DNA from: Mycobacterium intracellulare ATCC 13950
Lineage (GTDB): Bacteria; Actinomycetota; Actinomycetes; Mycobacteriales; Mycobacteriaceae
Direction of reading: 5' to 3'
NCBI RefSeq assembly: GCF_000277125.1
Contig: NC_016946.1
Span: 3,844,001 to 3,908,000 of the forward strand
Length of the DNA: 64,000 nucleotides
Both the position numbers and the translations under genes were made by a program. Position 1 is the first letter of the stretch. Every line of letters begins with the position of its first letter. Positions 19,352 through 27,044 of the stretch are shown one piece after another. The notes beneath the pieces are model-generated. The model did no database searches. It saw only the letters and a list, made by a program, of their open reading frames with translations, and was not told the origin of the DNA.

Positions 19352-21061
19352 TCACGGTTGCGGCAACTGCACATCGAGCACGGTGCACCGGCCCTCGTCG
19401 GCCTCGGCGAGCGCCCACCCGATGGCCTCGCGCATCTCCGCCGGCGTAGTCACGCTGCGTCCGCTTCCCCCGCACGCGCGCGCCAGGGCGGCGTAGTCGG
19501 TGTCCGGCGTGAGCCGGGTCTCGGGAAAGTCGTTCTCCCGCATCGATATTCCCTGCCGATAGAGCTCCATCACCGGCAGCTTCGAGGCCAGGTACGAGTG
19601 GTTGTTCAAGACCACCGTCACGAACGGCGCGTCATGGCGATGCGCCGACCACAACGCGGCCGTGGGCACACCGAAGTTGAACGAACCGTCACCGCAGATC
19701 GCGACGACGGGCGCCTGCGGCCTGGCCAGTTTGACCCCGAAGGCCCCGCCGAGCGCCCAGCCCAACGCCGGTGCGCCCGTGTCGAAGAACTGCCCCGGCG
19801 GCCGCTGGACCTGCCGGGCCACGGCGGGCCAGTTGGTCACCGCCTCCTGGACCACCACGGCGTCGTGTGGCAGCGCGGCGCCCAGCGCGGCCAGCATCGC
19901 GTCGGGCGCATCGGCCGGGCGGTCGGACGCGGCACGGCGCGCCGCCTCCCGGCGGCGTTGCGCGACATCGGATTCGGCCGCCCGCCGCCGCGCGCTCCAC
20001 TTCTCGCGCAGCTCGTCGGTGGCCAGCCGCAGCAGGGTCTGCTCGAGCAGCACCAGCGTCACCCGCGTGTCGGCGGTCAGCGCGATCTCGACCGGATAGG
20101 ACCACAGCGGCATGCCGGCCTTGACGGGGTCCGCGTCGATCTGCACCACGCGGGCATCCGCGGGCGGGGCCAGCTGTGCGGGCACCCAGGGCACTTCGGA
20201 GTCCAGCAGCAGCACGGTGTCGGCGGTTTCCAGCGGGCCCGCGTCGCCCACCACGTGCAGGGGGTGCCCGAGCGGCAGGTTGGCGCGGTCGCCCTGGTCG
20301 ATCACCGGCGCACCGAGCAGCTCGGCGATGCGGGCCAACACGACCGCGGCCCCGGGTTCCGCCGCGGTCCGACACGCGACGATGACGACCCGCTGCCCGG
20401 CGACCAGGATCCCGGCCAGCCGGCCCAGGGCCCCGGGGTCCGGGCCGGGCGGTATGGCCGGCGGCAGCCGGCGCGGCAACGCACGGCTGCCGGGCTCCAT
20501 CAGGGCTTCTCGCGGCAGCATGACGTAGGCGGGTCCGGACGGGCTGGACTGGGCGACCTGGAATGCCCGCCGGACGATGGGGGCCAGCTCTCGCCCGCGG
20601 GGAACCTCCATGTGCCATTTGGCGTAGTTGCGCACGACGGCCGGCTGGTCGAGTTGCTCCTGCTGCCAATGGATGTAGGCATCGCGGTGGCCGCGGACCT
20701 CCGGCGCCGAACTGTAGGGGGTGCGCCCGGCGAACATCACCACCGGCGTCCCGTTGCGCTGGGCGTTGTGCAGCTGGCAGCCCAGGTTCAGCGTCCCGGC
20801 ATCGACGTGCACCATGACCGCCTGCGGACGGCCGCTGGCCATGTGGTGTCCGATAGCCGCCGCCAACGCGACGCTCTCGTGGACACACAGCACCGCCCGC
20901 GGGCTCGGCGTGCCGGCCGCGCGCGCCGCCGCCAGCGCTTCCTGGATCGGGGCGGAGTCGGTTCCGGGGTTGATGAAGAAGTGCGCGACTCCCTCGTCGG
21001 CCAGCAGGGCGATCAGGTTGGTCGCGGCCTCGGGAACGTCGAAAAGATTGTCTACCGTCAT
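19352..21061 (-). CDS. ThDP-dependent enzyme of the acetolactate synthase/benzoylformate decarboxylase family
   Basis: 569 residues in the usual three-domain layout. The N-terminal pyrimidine-binding domain has catalytic glutamate E62 (CVHESVALAAAIG). A central domain follows (about 195-340). The pyrophosphate-binding domain has CGDGSFNFG and NNHSYLA near 450-475, the GDG-N metal/ThDP motif. It probably decarboxylates or carboligates a 2-oxoacid; it is not the biosynthetic IlvB, which lies at the right end of the window. It stands convergent to the permease with only 6 bp between stops and has no obvious pathway partner. I recall no counterpart here in M. tuberculosis. Confidence 0.85.
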   Translation of the reverse strand: MTVDNLFDVPEAATNLIALLADEGVAHFFINPGTDSAPIQEALAAARAAGTPSPRAVLCVHESVALAAAIGHHMASGRPQAVMVHVDAGTLNLGCQLHNAQRNGTPVVMFAGRTPYSSAPEVRGHRDAYIHWQQEQLDQPAVVRNYAKWHMEVPRGRELAPIVRRAFQVAQSSPSGPAYVMLPREALMEPGSRALPRRLPPAIPPGPDPGALGRLAGILVAGQRVVIVACRTAAEPGAAVVLARIAELLGAPVIDQGDRANLPLGHPLHVVGDAGPLETADTVLLLDSEVPWVPAQLAPPADARVVQIDADPVKAGMPLWSYPVEIALTADTRVTLVLLEQTLLRLATDELREKWSARRRAAESDVAQRRREAARRAASDRPADAPDAMLAALGAALPHDAVVVQEAVTNWPAVARQVQRPPGQFFDTGAPALGWALGGAFGVKLARPQAPVVAICGDGSFNFGVPTAALWSAHRHDAPFVTVVLNNHSYLASKLPVMELYRQGISMRENDFPETRLTPDTDYAALARACGGSGRSVTTPAEMREAIGWALAEADEGRCTVLDVQLPQP

Positions 21062-21287
21062 GGCTGCCGTTCTCCTTTGACGTCGGCGACCGCGCGAACC
21101 CCCCTCTTCTTCGGATCAGATCTTCAAGATACGTTCCGCCGTGGCGTAATTGACCCGTTCCGCTCGCTGGGCGTGGCGTTGCGCGCTCGGAGCCATCGGG
21201 TACCCCCGCAGCGCCCGGCTACTCCACACCCTTGCCGTCTCGTCAATGACGTTGCCGCCCAACGCCTTCGGCGGCAGACGGTGTCGC

Positions 21288-21770
21288 TCAGGACCGACCG
21301 GCACGCTTTTCGCGCAAGCGACGGTTGACCGCTTCGGGCAGCAGCTCCGACACGTCGCCACCGAGCATGGCGACCTCCTTGGCCAACGACGACGACACGA
21401 ACGAATACCGCGGCGCGGTCGCGACGAAAAAGGTGTCGACACCGGCGACGTGCTTGTTCATCTGCGCCATCTGCAGCTCGTATTCGAAGTCGGTGCCGGT
21501 GCGCAGCCCCTTCACGATGGCGGTCATCCCCCGCGACCGCACGAAATCGACCACCAGGCCCTGGCCGGCCTCCACCCGCAGATTGGGCAGGTGCGTCGTC
21601 GATTCGTTGATCATCGCGATCCGCTCGTCGAGGTCGAACATGCCCTTTTTGGCGGGGTTGGTCAGGATCGCCACCACCACCTCGTCGAACTGAGCCGACG
21701 CGCGCTCGAAGACATCGATGTGGCCCAACGTCACCGGGTCAAACGAGCCCGGGCATACCGCGCCGCTCAT
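21288..21770 (-). CDS. coaD: Phosphopantetheine adenylyltransferase
   Basis: 160 residues from ATG 21770 ([20 protein letters not shown]). The TLGH nucleotidyltransferase motif and the C-terminal [11 protein letters not shown] segment are present. It transfers AMP to 4'-phosphopantetheine, the penultimate step of CoA synthesis. The frame continues to 21851, but that part lies in interspersed repeats and is not coding. It corresponds to M. tuberculosis Rv2965c, just right of the PDIM locus there. Confidence 0.96.
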   Translation of the reverse strand: MSGAVCPGSFDPVTLGHIDVFERASAQFDEVVVAILTNPAKKGMFDLDERIAMINESTTHLPNLRVEAGQGLVVDFVRSRGMTAIVKGLRTGTDFEYELQMAQMNKHVAGVDTFFVATAPRYSFVSSSLAKEVAMLGGDVSELLPEAVNRRLREKRAGRS

Positions 21771-21783
21771 GACCCGCACCGAC

Positions 21784-21920
21784 GACGATGCAGAGCGAAG
21801 CGATGAGGAGGAGCGGCGCCCACGTGGTGCGCCGGCGACGATGCAGAGCAAGCAATGAGGAGCGGCGCCATGGCGCGCGCCGAGACGATGCAGAGCGAAG
21901 CGATGGGGAGGAGCGGCGCC
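21784..21920. repeat. Three-copy interspersed repeat between coaD and rsmD
   Basis: Three copies of a 33-37 bp unit lie at 21784-21820, 21837-21869 and 21884-21920. They begin GACGATGCAGAGCGAAGCGA and end GAGGAGGAGCGGCGCC, with copy 2 carrying two small deletions. Copies 1 and 3 are exactly 100 bp apart. The same 18-bp end reappears inverted just upstream of leuB (58414-58431). The GAGGAG core and embedded ATG recall mycobacterial MIRU-type units. Confidence 0.65.
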
Positions 21921-21945
21921 ATGGCAAATGACGGTACACGCCCGC

Positions 21946-22500
21946 TCATACCCGCTCGGCGAGCTCCAAACGGGTGTCGCCGTAAACGCGTTGCGGCCAC
22001 ACCGACCAGCCGGCCGGCCAGCTCAGCGGCGCGCCGCCGGCCGCGCGCTCGACGACCGCGACGGCGCCCTCGCGCACCCACCCGTGCGCGATCAGCGCCG
22101 CCAGCACGGCCTCGACCTCGGCGGCGGCGACGTCGTACGGCGGGTCGGCCAGGACGAGGTCGACGGGAGAGCCGGTCCCGGCCGACAGGACGGCCGCCAC
22201 CGCGCCCCGGCGCAGCGTCGCGCCCGGCAGCCCCAGGGTGTCGATGTTGCGCGCGATGACCGACGCGGTGCGCGGGTCGGACTCCACGAAGAGCGCGCTG
22301 GCGGCGCCGCGGGAGAGCGCCTCCAATCCCAGGGCGCCCGAGCCGGCGTACAGGTCCAGGACCGCCAGGCCGCTCAGCTCGCGGCGCGCGGTCAGGATGT
22401 TGAACAGCGACTCGCGGACCCGGTCGGTGGTGGGCCGCGTGCCCCGCGGCGGGACCGCGATGCGCCGGCCCCCGGCCACGCCGCCGATGATCCGGGTCAC
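21946..22500 (-). CDS. rsmD: 16S rRNA (guanine-N2)-methyltransferase RsmD
   Basis: 184 residues. The N-terminal [21 protein letters not shown] block is the RsmD signature; SAM-binding motif I is [15 protein letters not shown] and the catalytic motif IV is ADPPYD. It methylates G966 of 16S rRNA (E. coli numbering) late in 30S assembly. It usually neighbours coaD, as here. The stop side faces the repeats at 21784-21920. Confidence 0.94.
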   Translation of the reverse strand: MTRIIGGVAGGRRIAVPPRGTRPTTDRVRESLFNILTARRELSGLAVLDLYAGSGALGLEALSRGAASALFVESDPRTASVIARNIDTLGLPGATLRRGAVAAVLSAGTGSPVDLVLADPPYDVAAAEVEAVLAALIAHGWVREGAVAVVERAAGGAPLSWPAGWSVWPQRVYGDTRLELAERV

Positions 22501-22510
22501 GTCCAGATTC

Positions 22511-23143
22511 CTACAGCAGCGTCGACCAATAGTCCCAGAACCGCGCCATGCACAGCAGAAACACCGCGGTGAACCACAGCGCGGCGATCGACCATCGCCA
22601 TTGGTACACCACCCACGCCGGGCCGGCTTGGCGGGCCTGCAGCGCAGGGCGATACGCGATCGAGGCGACCACCACCAGCAGCGACATGGTGACCGCCCAC
22701 ACCACCATGCAGTACGGGCACAACGCGCCGATGCGATACAGGCTCTGGAAGATCAGCCAGTGCACGAACACCGCTCCGGCCAGCACCCCGGCCGTCAGTC
22801 CCAGCCAATACCATTGGGGCAGAACAACTTTCGTCAACGCCAGCAGCCCGGTGACGATCACCACGGTGAAGGCCACCAGGCCGAGCAACGGATTGGGGAA
22901 CCCCAGCAGCGACGCCTGCGGCGTCATCATCACCGAGCCGCACGACAGGATCGGGTTGATGTTGCAGGACGGCACGTACGACGGGTCGAGCAGGATGTCG
23001 ATCTTCTCGACCGTCAGCGTCATCGACGCCACCAGGCCGATCGCCCCGGCGATCAGCAGCCACCACGCGCTGGGCGCCGGCACCGGGGCCGGGGTGGGAT
23101 CGGCGCTGGGATCGGCCGATTCGGTCGACACCGCGCCGGTCAC
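22511..23143 (-). CDS. Vitamin K epoxide reductase homologue (VKOR)
   Basis: 210 residues with five hydrophobic segments. Loop cysteines C60 and C68 ([14 protein letters not shown]) relay electrons to the membrane CPYC pair (C142/C145). In actinobacteria VKOR reoxidises periplasmic DsbA-like proteins using menaquinone; the partner is encoded immediately upstream with a 4-nt overlap. It matches M. tuberculosis Rv2968c. In that species pyruvate carboxylase (pca) stands between rsmD and VKOR; here only 10 bp separate them. Confidence 0.94.
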   Translation of the reverse strand: MTGAVSTESADPSADPTPAPVPAPSAWWLLIAGAIGLVASMTLTVEKIDILLDPSYVPSCNINPILSCGSVMMTPQASLLGFPNPLLGLVAFTVVIVTGLLALTKVVLPQWYWLGLTAGVLAGAVFVHWLIFQSLYRIGALCPYCMVVWAVTMSLLVVVASIAYRPALQARQAGPAWVVYQWRWSIAALWFTAVFLLCMARFWDYWSTLL

Positions 23144-23907
23144 ATGGCGGCCGGCGCGACCGCGCCGTCGATGCCCGGGATGTTGCCCACGATCTCTTTG
23201 ATCTTGCTGACCAGCGCGTCGGGCGTCGACGGGTCGTAGTCCTCGCCGTTGATCTTGATCGTCGGCGTGGCCTTGATCTGTGCGGCCGCGGCCTCGCCGG
23301 TGACCTTGTCCAGGTACTTGCCGCTGTTGATGCAGTCGGGCACCTTGCCCACGGCGCCGGCCTCACGGGCGAGTTCGATCAACCGCGCGTTGTCCGGGAA
23401 GCTCTTGCCGGTTTCGCTGGGCTGAATGTCGGTGGTGAACAGCGCGGTATGGAAACGGCGGAAGGCGTCGAGGGATTCGTCGGCGACGCAGCGGGCCGCG
23501 TTGGCCGCGCGCGACGAATAGTTGTGGTTCCGCGAGCTGTCCAGGATCGACACCATGGAGTAATCGGCCGCGATGGCCCCGACGTCGATGAGCCGCGACA
23601 CCGTCGGCCCGAAGGTGCGTTCGAAGTTGCCGCAGGCCGGGCACAGGAAGTCCTCGTAGAACGTCACCACGGCCTTGGGGTTGTTGGTGCCGGGCTGGGT
23701 GACCAGCTTGCTCGACGTCACCCGCACCGTGTCGCCCGCGCCGGTGGCGGCGGGCTTCTTGTGGTTCGACGTCACGATGTAGAAGACGAGGACGACCGCG
23801 AAGATCACGACGAACGCGGTACCGCCGATCTGGACGAGCCGGCCGGACTTACCGCCGGAGGCCGACTTCATGTCGAATCGTGGGGGGCGTTTGGGTTTGT
23901 CGGCCAC
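23140..23907 (-). CDS. Membrane-anchored DsbA-like thiol oxidase
   Basis: 255 residues from GTG 23907, preceded by AGGGAA; a longer frame to 23952 is unlikely and the chosen length equals M. tuberculosis Rv2969c. A short basic cytosolic tail is followed by one membrane helix (about 25-45) and an exported thioredoxin fold with the active site CPAC at 89-92. It inserts disulfides into secreted proteins and is recharged by VKOR, whose gene overlaps its stop by 4 nt. Confidence 0.93.
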   Translation of the reverse strand: MADKPKRPPRFDMKSASGGKSGRLVQIGGTAFVVIFAVVLVFYIVTSNHKKPAATGAGDTVRVTSSKLVTQPGTNNPKAVVTFYEDFLCPACGNFERTFGPTVSRLIDVGAIAADYSMVSILDSSRNHNYSSRAANAARCVADESLDAFRRFHTALFTTDIQPSETGKSFPDNARLIELAREAGAVGKVPDCINSGKYLDKVTGEAAAAQIKATPTIKINGEDYDPSTPDALVSKIKEIVGNIPGIDGAVAPAAM

Positions 23908-24002
23908 AGGTTCCCTGATCTTTCGGTAGGCGAGTTGTCGGTCTGCCGACAAAGCGATCGGACAAGGCGCCTCTAGATTACCGGCGCGGGCCGCCGGGCG
24001 AC

Positions 24003-25121
24003 TCAGACCCGGCTGAGGTGTGCGCGCAGGGCCGAGATCAGCTCACTGGTCGCGACCATGCTGTCGCCGCCCAGCTGGAACATGTTGGCGAAGCCGTGGG
24101 TCAGCGAGCCCAGGTAACGCAGGTCGACCGCCGTCCCGGCGGCCCGCAGCGCCTCGGCGTAGGCCTCGCCCTCGTCGCGCAGCGGGTCGAAGCCCGCAAC
24201 CGCGATCAGCGCCGGCGCCAGTCCGGCCAGCGATTCGGCCAGGGCCGGCGAGACGCGCGGGTCCGTGCGGTCCAGCTCCGAACGGCGCAGGTATTGGGAC
24301 TCGAACCAGTCGATGTCGCGTTTGGTCAGCAGGAAGCCGCGCGAGAAAAGGCTCAGAGACCGGGTCTTCGCGGTGAAGTCGGTCCGCGGATAGATCAGCC
24401 ACTGCAACACCGGCGCGGGGCCGCCCTCGTCGCGCGCCAATTGGCTGACGACGGCGGCGAGGTTGCCCCCGGCACTGTCGCCGCCGACCGCGATACGGCC
24501 GGGGGCGGCGCCCAGCTCGCCGGCGTGCTCGTATGCCCACGTGAACGCGGCGTACGCGTCCTCGATCGCGGCCGGCGCCGGGTGCTCGGGGGCCAGCCGG
24601 TAGTCGATCGACAACACGTGGACGCCCGCGTCACGGCAGGTCAGCCGGCACAGCGCGTCGTGGGTGTCCAGGTCACCGATCGACCAGCCGCCGCCGTGGT
24701 AGAAGACCAGCAACGGGGCCGCCGCGCCGTCGGCCGGACGATAGTGCCGGGCGCCGATGTCCCCGGCCGGGCCGGGCAGCGACAACTCGGTGACCTCGAC
24801 GTGGATCTGCGGACCGGGGAAGCCCACGGTCGAGTCGTGCATCTGCGCCCGGGACGCCGCCGGGTCGTCGCCGACGACCAGCCCGTCGATGCCGACGGCG
24901 CGCAGGCCCGACAACATCAGCTGCAAGGTGGGATCGAGGGTGTTGCCGTCGATGATGACCGATCGGCCGCGAACCAGCCCTCGTCGCACCGCGGTCGGGA
25001 TCCACGGGATGACCTTGACCCCGGCGCTGGTGACGGCGCCCTGGATGCGACTGGCCAGGGGCACCGACGCGCGCTGCGCTGCGGTGTGCACGTCTGGCGC
25101 GGCAGACAGAGGCTTGGTCAT
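24003..25121 (-). CDS. lipN: LipN-type HSL-family esterase/lipase
   Basis: 372 residues from ATG 25121, preceded by a G-rich site. Hormone-sensitive-lipase family motifs: oxyanion HGGG at 142-145, nucleophile S216 in GGDSAGGN, D312 (AGFDPLRDEGEAY) and H342 (LTHGFANM). The N-terminal 100 residues form the family cap. It hydrolyses short-chain esters. Position matches M. tuberculosis Rv2970c (lipN). It is transcribed away from the aldo-keto reductase remnant, and its promoter should lie within 25122-25279. Confidence 0.9.
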   Translation of the reverse strand: MTKPLSAAPDVHTAAQRASVPLASRIQGAVTSAGVKVIPWIPTAVRRGLVRGRSVIIDGNTLDPTLQLMLSGLRAVGIDGLVVGDDPAASRAQMHDSTVGFPGPQIHVEVTELSLPGPAGDIGARHYRPADGAAAPLLVFYHGGGWSIGDLDTHDALCRLTCRDAGVHVLSIDYRLAPEHPAPAAIEDAYAAFTWAYEHAGELGAAPGRIAVGGDSAGGNLAAVVSQLARDEGGPAPVLQWLIYPRTDFTAKTRSLSLFSRGFLLTKRDIDWFESQYLRRSELDRTDPRVSPALAESLAGLAPALIAVAGFDPLRDEGEAYAEALRAAGTAVDLRYLGSLTHGFANMFQLGGDSMVATSELISALRAHLSRV

Positions 25122-25279
25122 GGGCAACCCCCTTTTTCAAACAACGTGGCACCGCTTGACGACGAAAGTGAATTCACCCCTGAGCGGCCGCCGATTCCGG
25201 TGTGCCGCGCGACCAACTGTACGTGGTGGCGCACCGGGTACCAGAGGCCGCGGATGGACACCTGCCCAGGTGTTGATTA
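25122..25279. other. Intergenic region upstream of lipN
   Basis: 158 bp between the lipN start and the first recognisable codon of the aldo-keto reductase remnant. It presumably holds the lipN promoter. No gene or repeat was recognised. Confidence 0.4.
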
Positions 25280-25456
25280 GGTTGCATTTGCTCCCTCGGT
25301 AATATCGTGATCCCCAAGCCGATGAAGCCTTCACGGATTGCGAGCAACTTCGACGTGTTCGATTTCGAACGCAGCGCCTCGAACTCGGCGCCGAACGCCG
25401 TTGATCTTCTCGCGCGATGGCGGAACCCGGCTCGGTGCACAATCTCGGACCATTAA
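25280..25456 (+). pseudogene. C-terminal remnant of an aldo-keto reductase gene
   Basis: In frame from 25280, after a TAG at 25277, to TAA 25454 the translation includes LGNIVIPKPMKPSRIASNFD followed by VFDFERSASNS. This is the NADP-binding C-terminal strand-loop of AKR5-type reductases (family form GNIVIPKS...RI..N..VFDFE). The intact neighbour has the related [15 protein letters not shown] near its end. No start codon, TIM barrel or catalytic residues are present, and the tail after DFE no longer matches the family. It is best read as the last piece of a tandem paralogue that was otherwise deleted. Confidence 0.7.
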
Positions 25457-25477
25457 TTTCACAGGCAGGTGAATGAA

Positions 25478-26323
25478 TTGACTGGCGAGTCGGGCTCCGC
25501 CGCACCCTCAATTGCTCTCAACGACGAAAACACGATGCCGGCCCTGGGCCTGGGCGTCGCGGAATTGTCGGACGACGAGACCGAACGCGCGGTATCGGCG
25601 GCGCTGGAAATCGGTTGCCGGCTCATCGACACCGCCGCGGCCTACGGCAACGAGGCCGCCGTCGGGCGCGCCATCGCCGCCTCCGGGATTCCGCGCGCCG
25701 AGCTGTTCGTGACCACCAAGCTGGCCACCTCCGATCAGGGTTTCAAGGGGGCGATGGACGCCTGCACCGCCAGCCTGGAACGGCTGGGCCTGGATTACGT
25801 CGACCTGTACCTGATTCACTGGCCGGCCCCGTCGCTGGGCAACTACGTGAACTCCTTCGGCGGAATGATCCAGTCCCGCGGGGACGGGCAGGCCCGCTCG
25901 ATCGGCGTCTCCAACTTCACCGAGGAACACCTGACGACCGTCATCGACCTCACGTTCGTCACTCCCGCGGTCAACCAGATCGAGCTGCACCCGCTGCTCA
26001 ACCAGGAGGCGTTGCGCAAGACCAACGCCGAGCACAACGTCGTCACCCAGTCCTACACGCCGCTGGCGCTGGGCAAGCTGATCGACAACCCGACCGTGAG
26101 CTCGATCGCCGGCGAATACGGCAAGACCGCCTCGCAGGTGCTGCTGCGGTGGAACCTGCAGCTGGGCAACGCGGTCGTCTTCCGCTCGGCCAAGGAAGAG
26201 CACATCGCGACCAACATGGACGTGTTCGATTTCGAGTTGGCCGCCGAGCACATGGATGCGATCAACGGGCTCAACGACGGCACCCGGCTGCGCCCGGACC
26301 CCGACACCTACGAGGGTTCATAA
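25478..26323 (+). CDS. Aldo-keto reductase (Rv2971-type)
   Basis: 281 residues from TTG 25478 ([10 protein letters not shown]), chosen because it reproduces the N-terminus and length of M. tuberculosis Rv2971 and has AGGTGA upstream; a GTG at 25469 would add three residues. The AKR (beta/alpha)8 tetrad is visible: D and Y in [12 protein letters not shown] in TTKLA and H in LIHWP. The cofactor strand lies near [12 protein letters not shown]. Rv2971 homologues reduce methylglyoxal and other aldehydes with NADPH. The stop is 7 bp from the convergent HNH gene. A paralogue remnant lies just upstream. Confidence 0.92.
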   Translation: MTGESGSAAPSIALNDENTMPALGLGVAELSDDETERAVSAALEIGCRLIDTAAAYGNEAAVGRAIAASGIPRAELFVTTKLATSDQGFKGAMDACTASLERLGLDYVDLYLIHWPAPSLGNYVNSFGGMIQSRGDGQARSIGVSNFTEEHLTTVIDLTFVTPAVNQIELHPLLNQEALRKTNAEHNVVTQSYTPLALGKLIDNPTVSSIAGEYGKTASQVLLRWNLQLGNAVVFRSAKEEHIATNMDVFDFELAAEHMDAINGLNDGTRLRPDPDTYEGS

Positions 26324-26330
26324 GCGACGG

Positions 26331-27044
26331 CTACCCCGCGGGGCAGCTCGCGGCGGCCTGACGCAAAACACCGGTCGACGCCGCATCCACCGGCAGCGCA
26401 TAGCCGCGCAGCACGGCGATGAATTGCATGGCGTACTGGCAGGCGAACGCCCCGTTGGGCGGCATCCATTGGCCCGGTGGCGAATCGCCCTTGTCCTGAT
26501 TGGCCGGCCCGTCGACGGCCAGCAGGTTGGCCGGATCGTTGGCGAAGCGCAGCCGCTCGGGCGCCGGCCAGCCGTACGCGCCCATGTCCCAGGCGTACGC
26601 GAGCGGCACGATGTGGTCGATCTGCACCGATTCGCCGACCTTGGGGCCGCGCGCAAAGGCGATCGTCTTGTTGGTGTACGGGTCGTGCAGCGTGCCCGTG
26701 GCCACGGCGTCCGGGCACCGCTTGATCGACACGTACGTCTTGTCGACGAGATCGCGGTTGAGGATGTCGTCGCGGGTGTCGCACCCGTTGTGCCCCAACG
26801 GCGCGTCGTTGTCGTCATCCCAGGCGTCGCCGAACGCCGCCCGCAGGTAGTCATAGCGGTGCAGCCGCACCGGCACGACCGCGATGCCCGCGAGCACGTC
26901 GACGCCGGGCAGCACCGTCGGAACATCCGCGCGCGCAGCGTATTCCGCGGAGTGCCGGGAGGCCGAGGTCCCGACCGTCTGGTAGGCCACCACCACCGCG
27001 AGCGCGGCCGCCGCGGCCAACCACAACAGCACCTTGCGGTTCAA
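26331..27044 (-). CDS. Secreted HNH/DUF1524-type nuclease-like protein
   Basis: 237 residues from TTG 27044, overlapping the recG stop (TTGA); the length equals M. tuberculosis Rv2972c. An N-terminal signal anchor (RKVLLWLAAAAALAVVVAYQ) precedes an extracytoplasmic domain. The core VQIDHIVPLAYAWDMGA followed by NDPANLLAVDGPANQDKGD is the His-Me finger of DUF1524/GmrSD-C-like HNH enzymes, supporting a secreted nuclease (inference). Paired cysteines (CDTR, KRCPD, ACQYA, ASCPAG) fit disulfides. Confidence 0.82.
   Translation of the reverse strand: MNRKVLLWLAAAAALAVVVAYQTVGTSASRHSAEYAARADVPTVLPGVDVLAGIAVVPVRLHRYDYLRAAFGDAWDDDNDAPLGHNGCDTRDDILNRDLVDKTYVSIKRCPDAVATGTLHDPYTNKTIAFARGPKVGESVQIDHIVPLAYAWDMGAYGWPAPERLRFANDPANLLAVDGPANQDKGDSPPGQWMPPNGAFACQYAMQFIAVLRGYALPVDAASTGVLRQAAASCPAG

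Noticed and set aside
21116..21287. Minus-strand open frame between coaD and the ThDP gene
   Set aside because: Translation continues into coaD in another frame; no domain recognised. A decayed gene is possible but not supported.
25137..25511. Minus-strand 124-codon frame upstream of lipN
   Set aside because: Runs antisense to the AKR remnant and gene start; no homology pattern.
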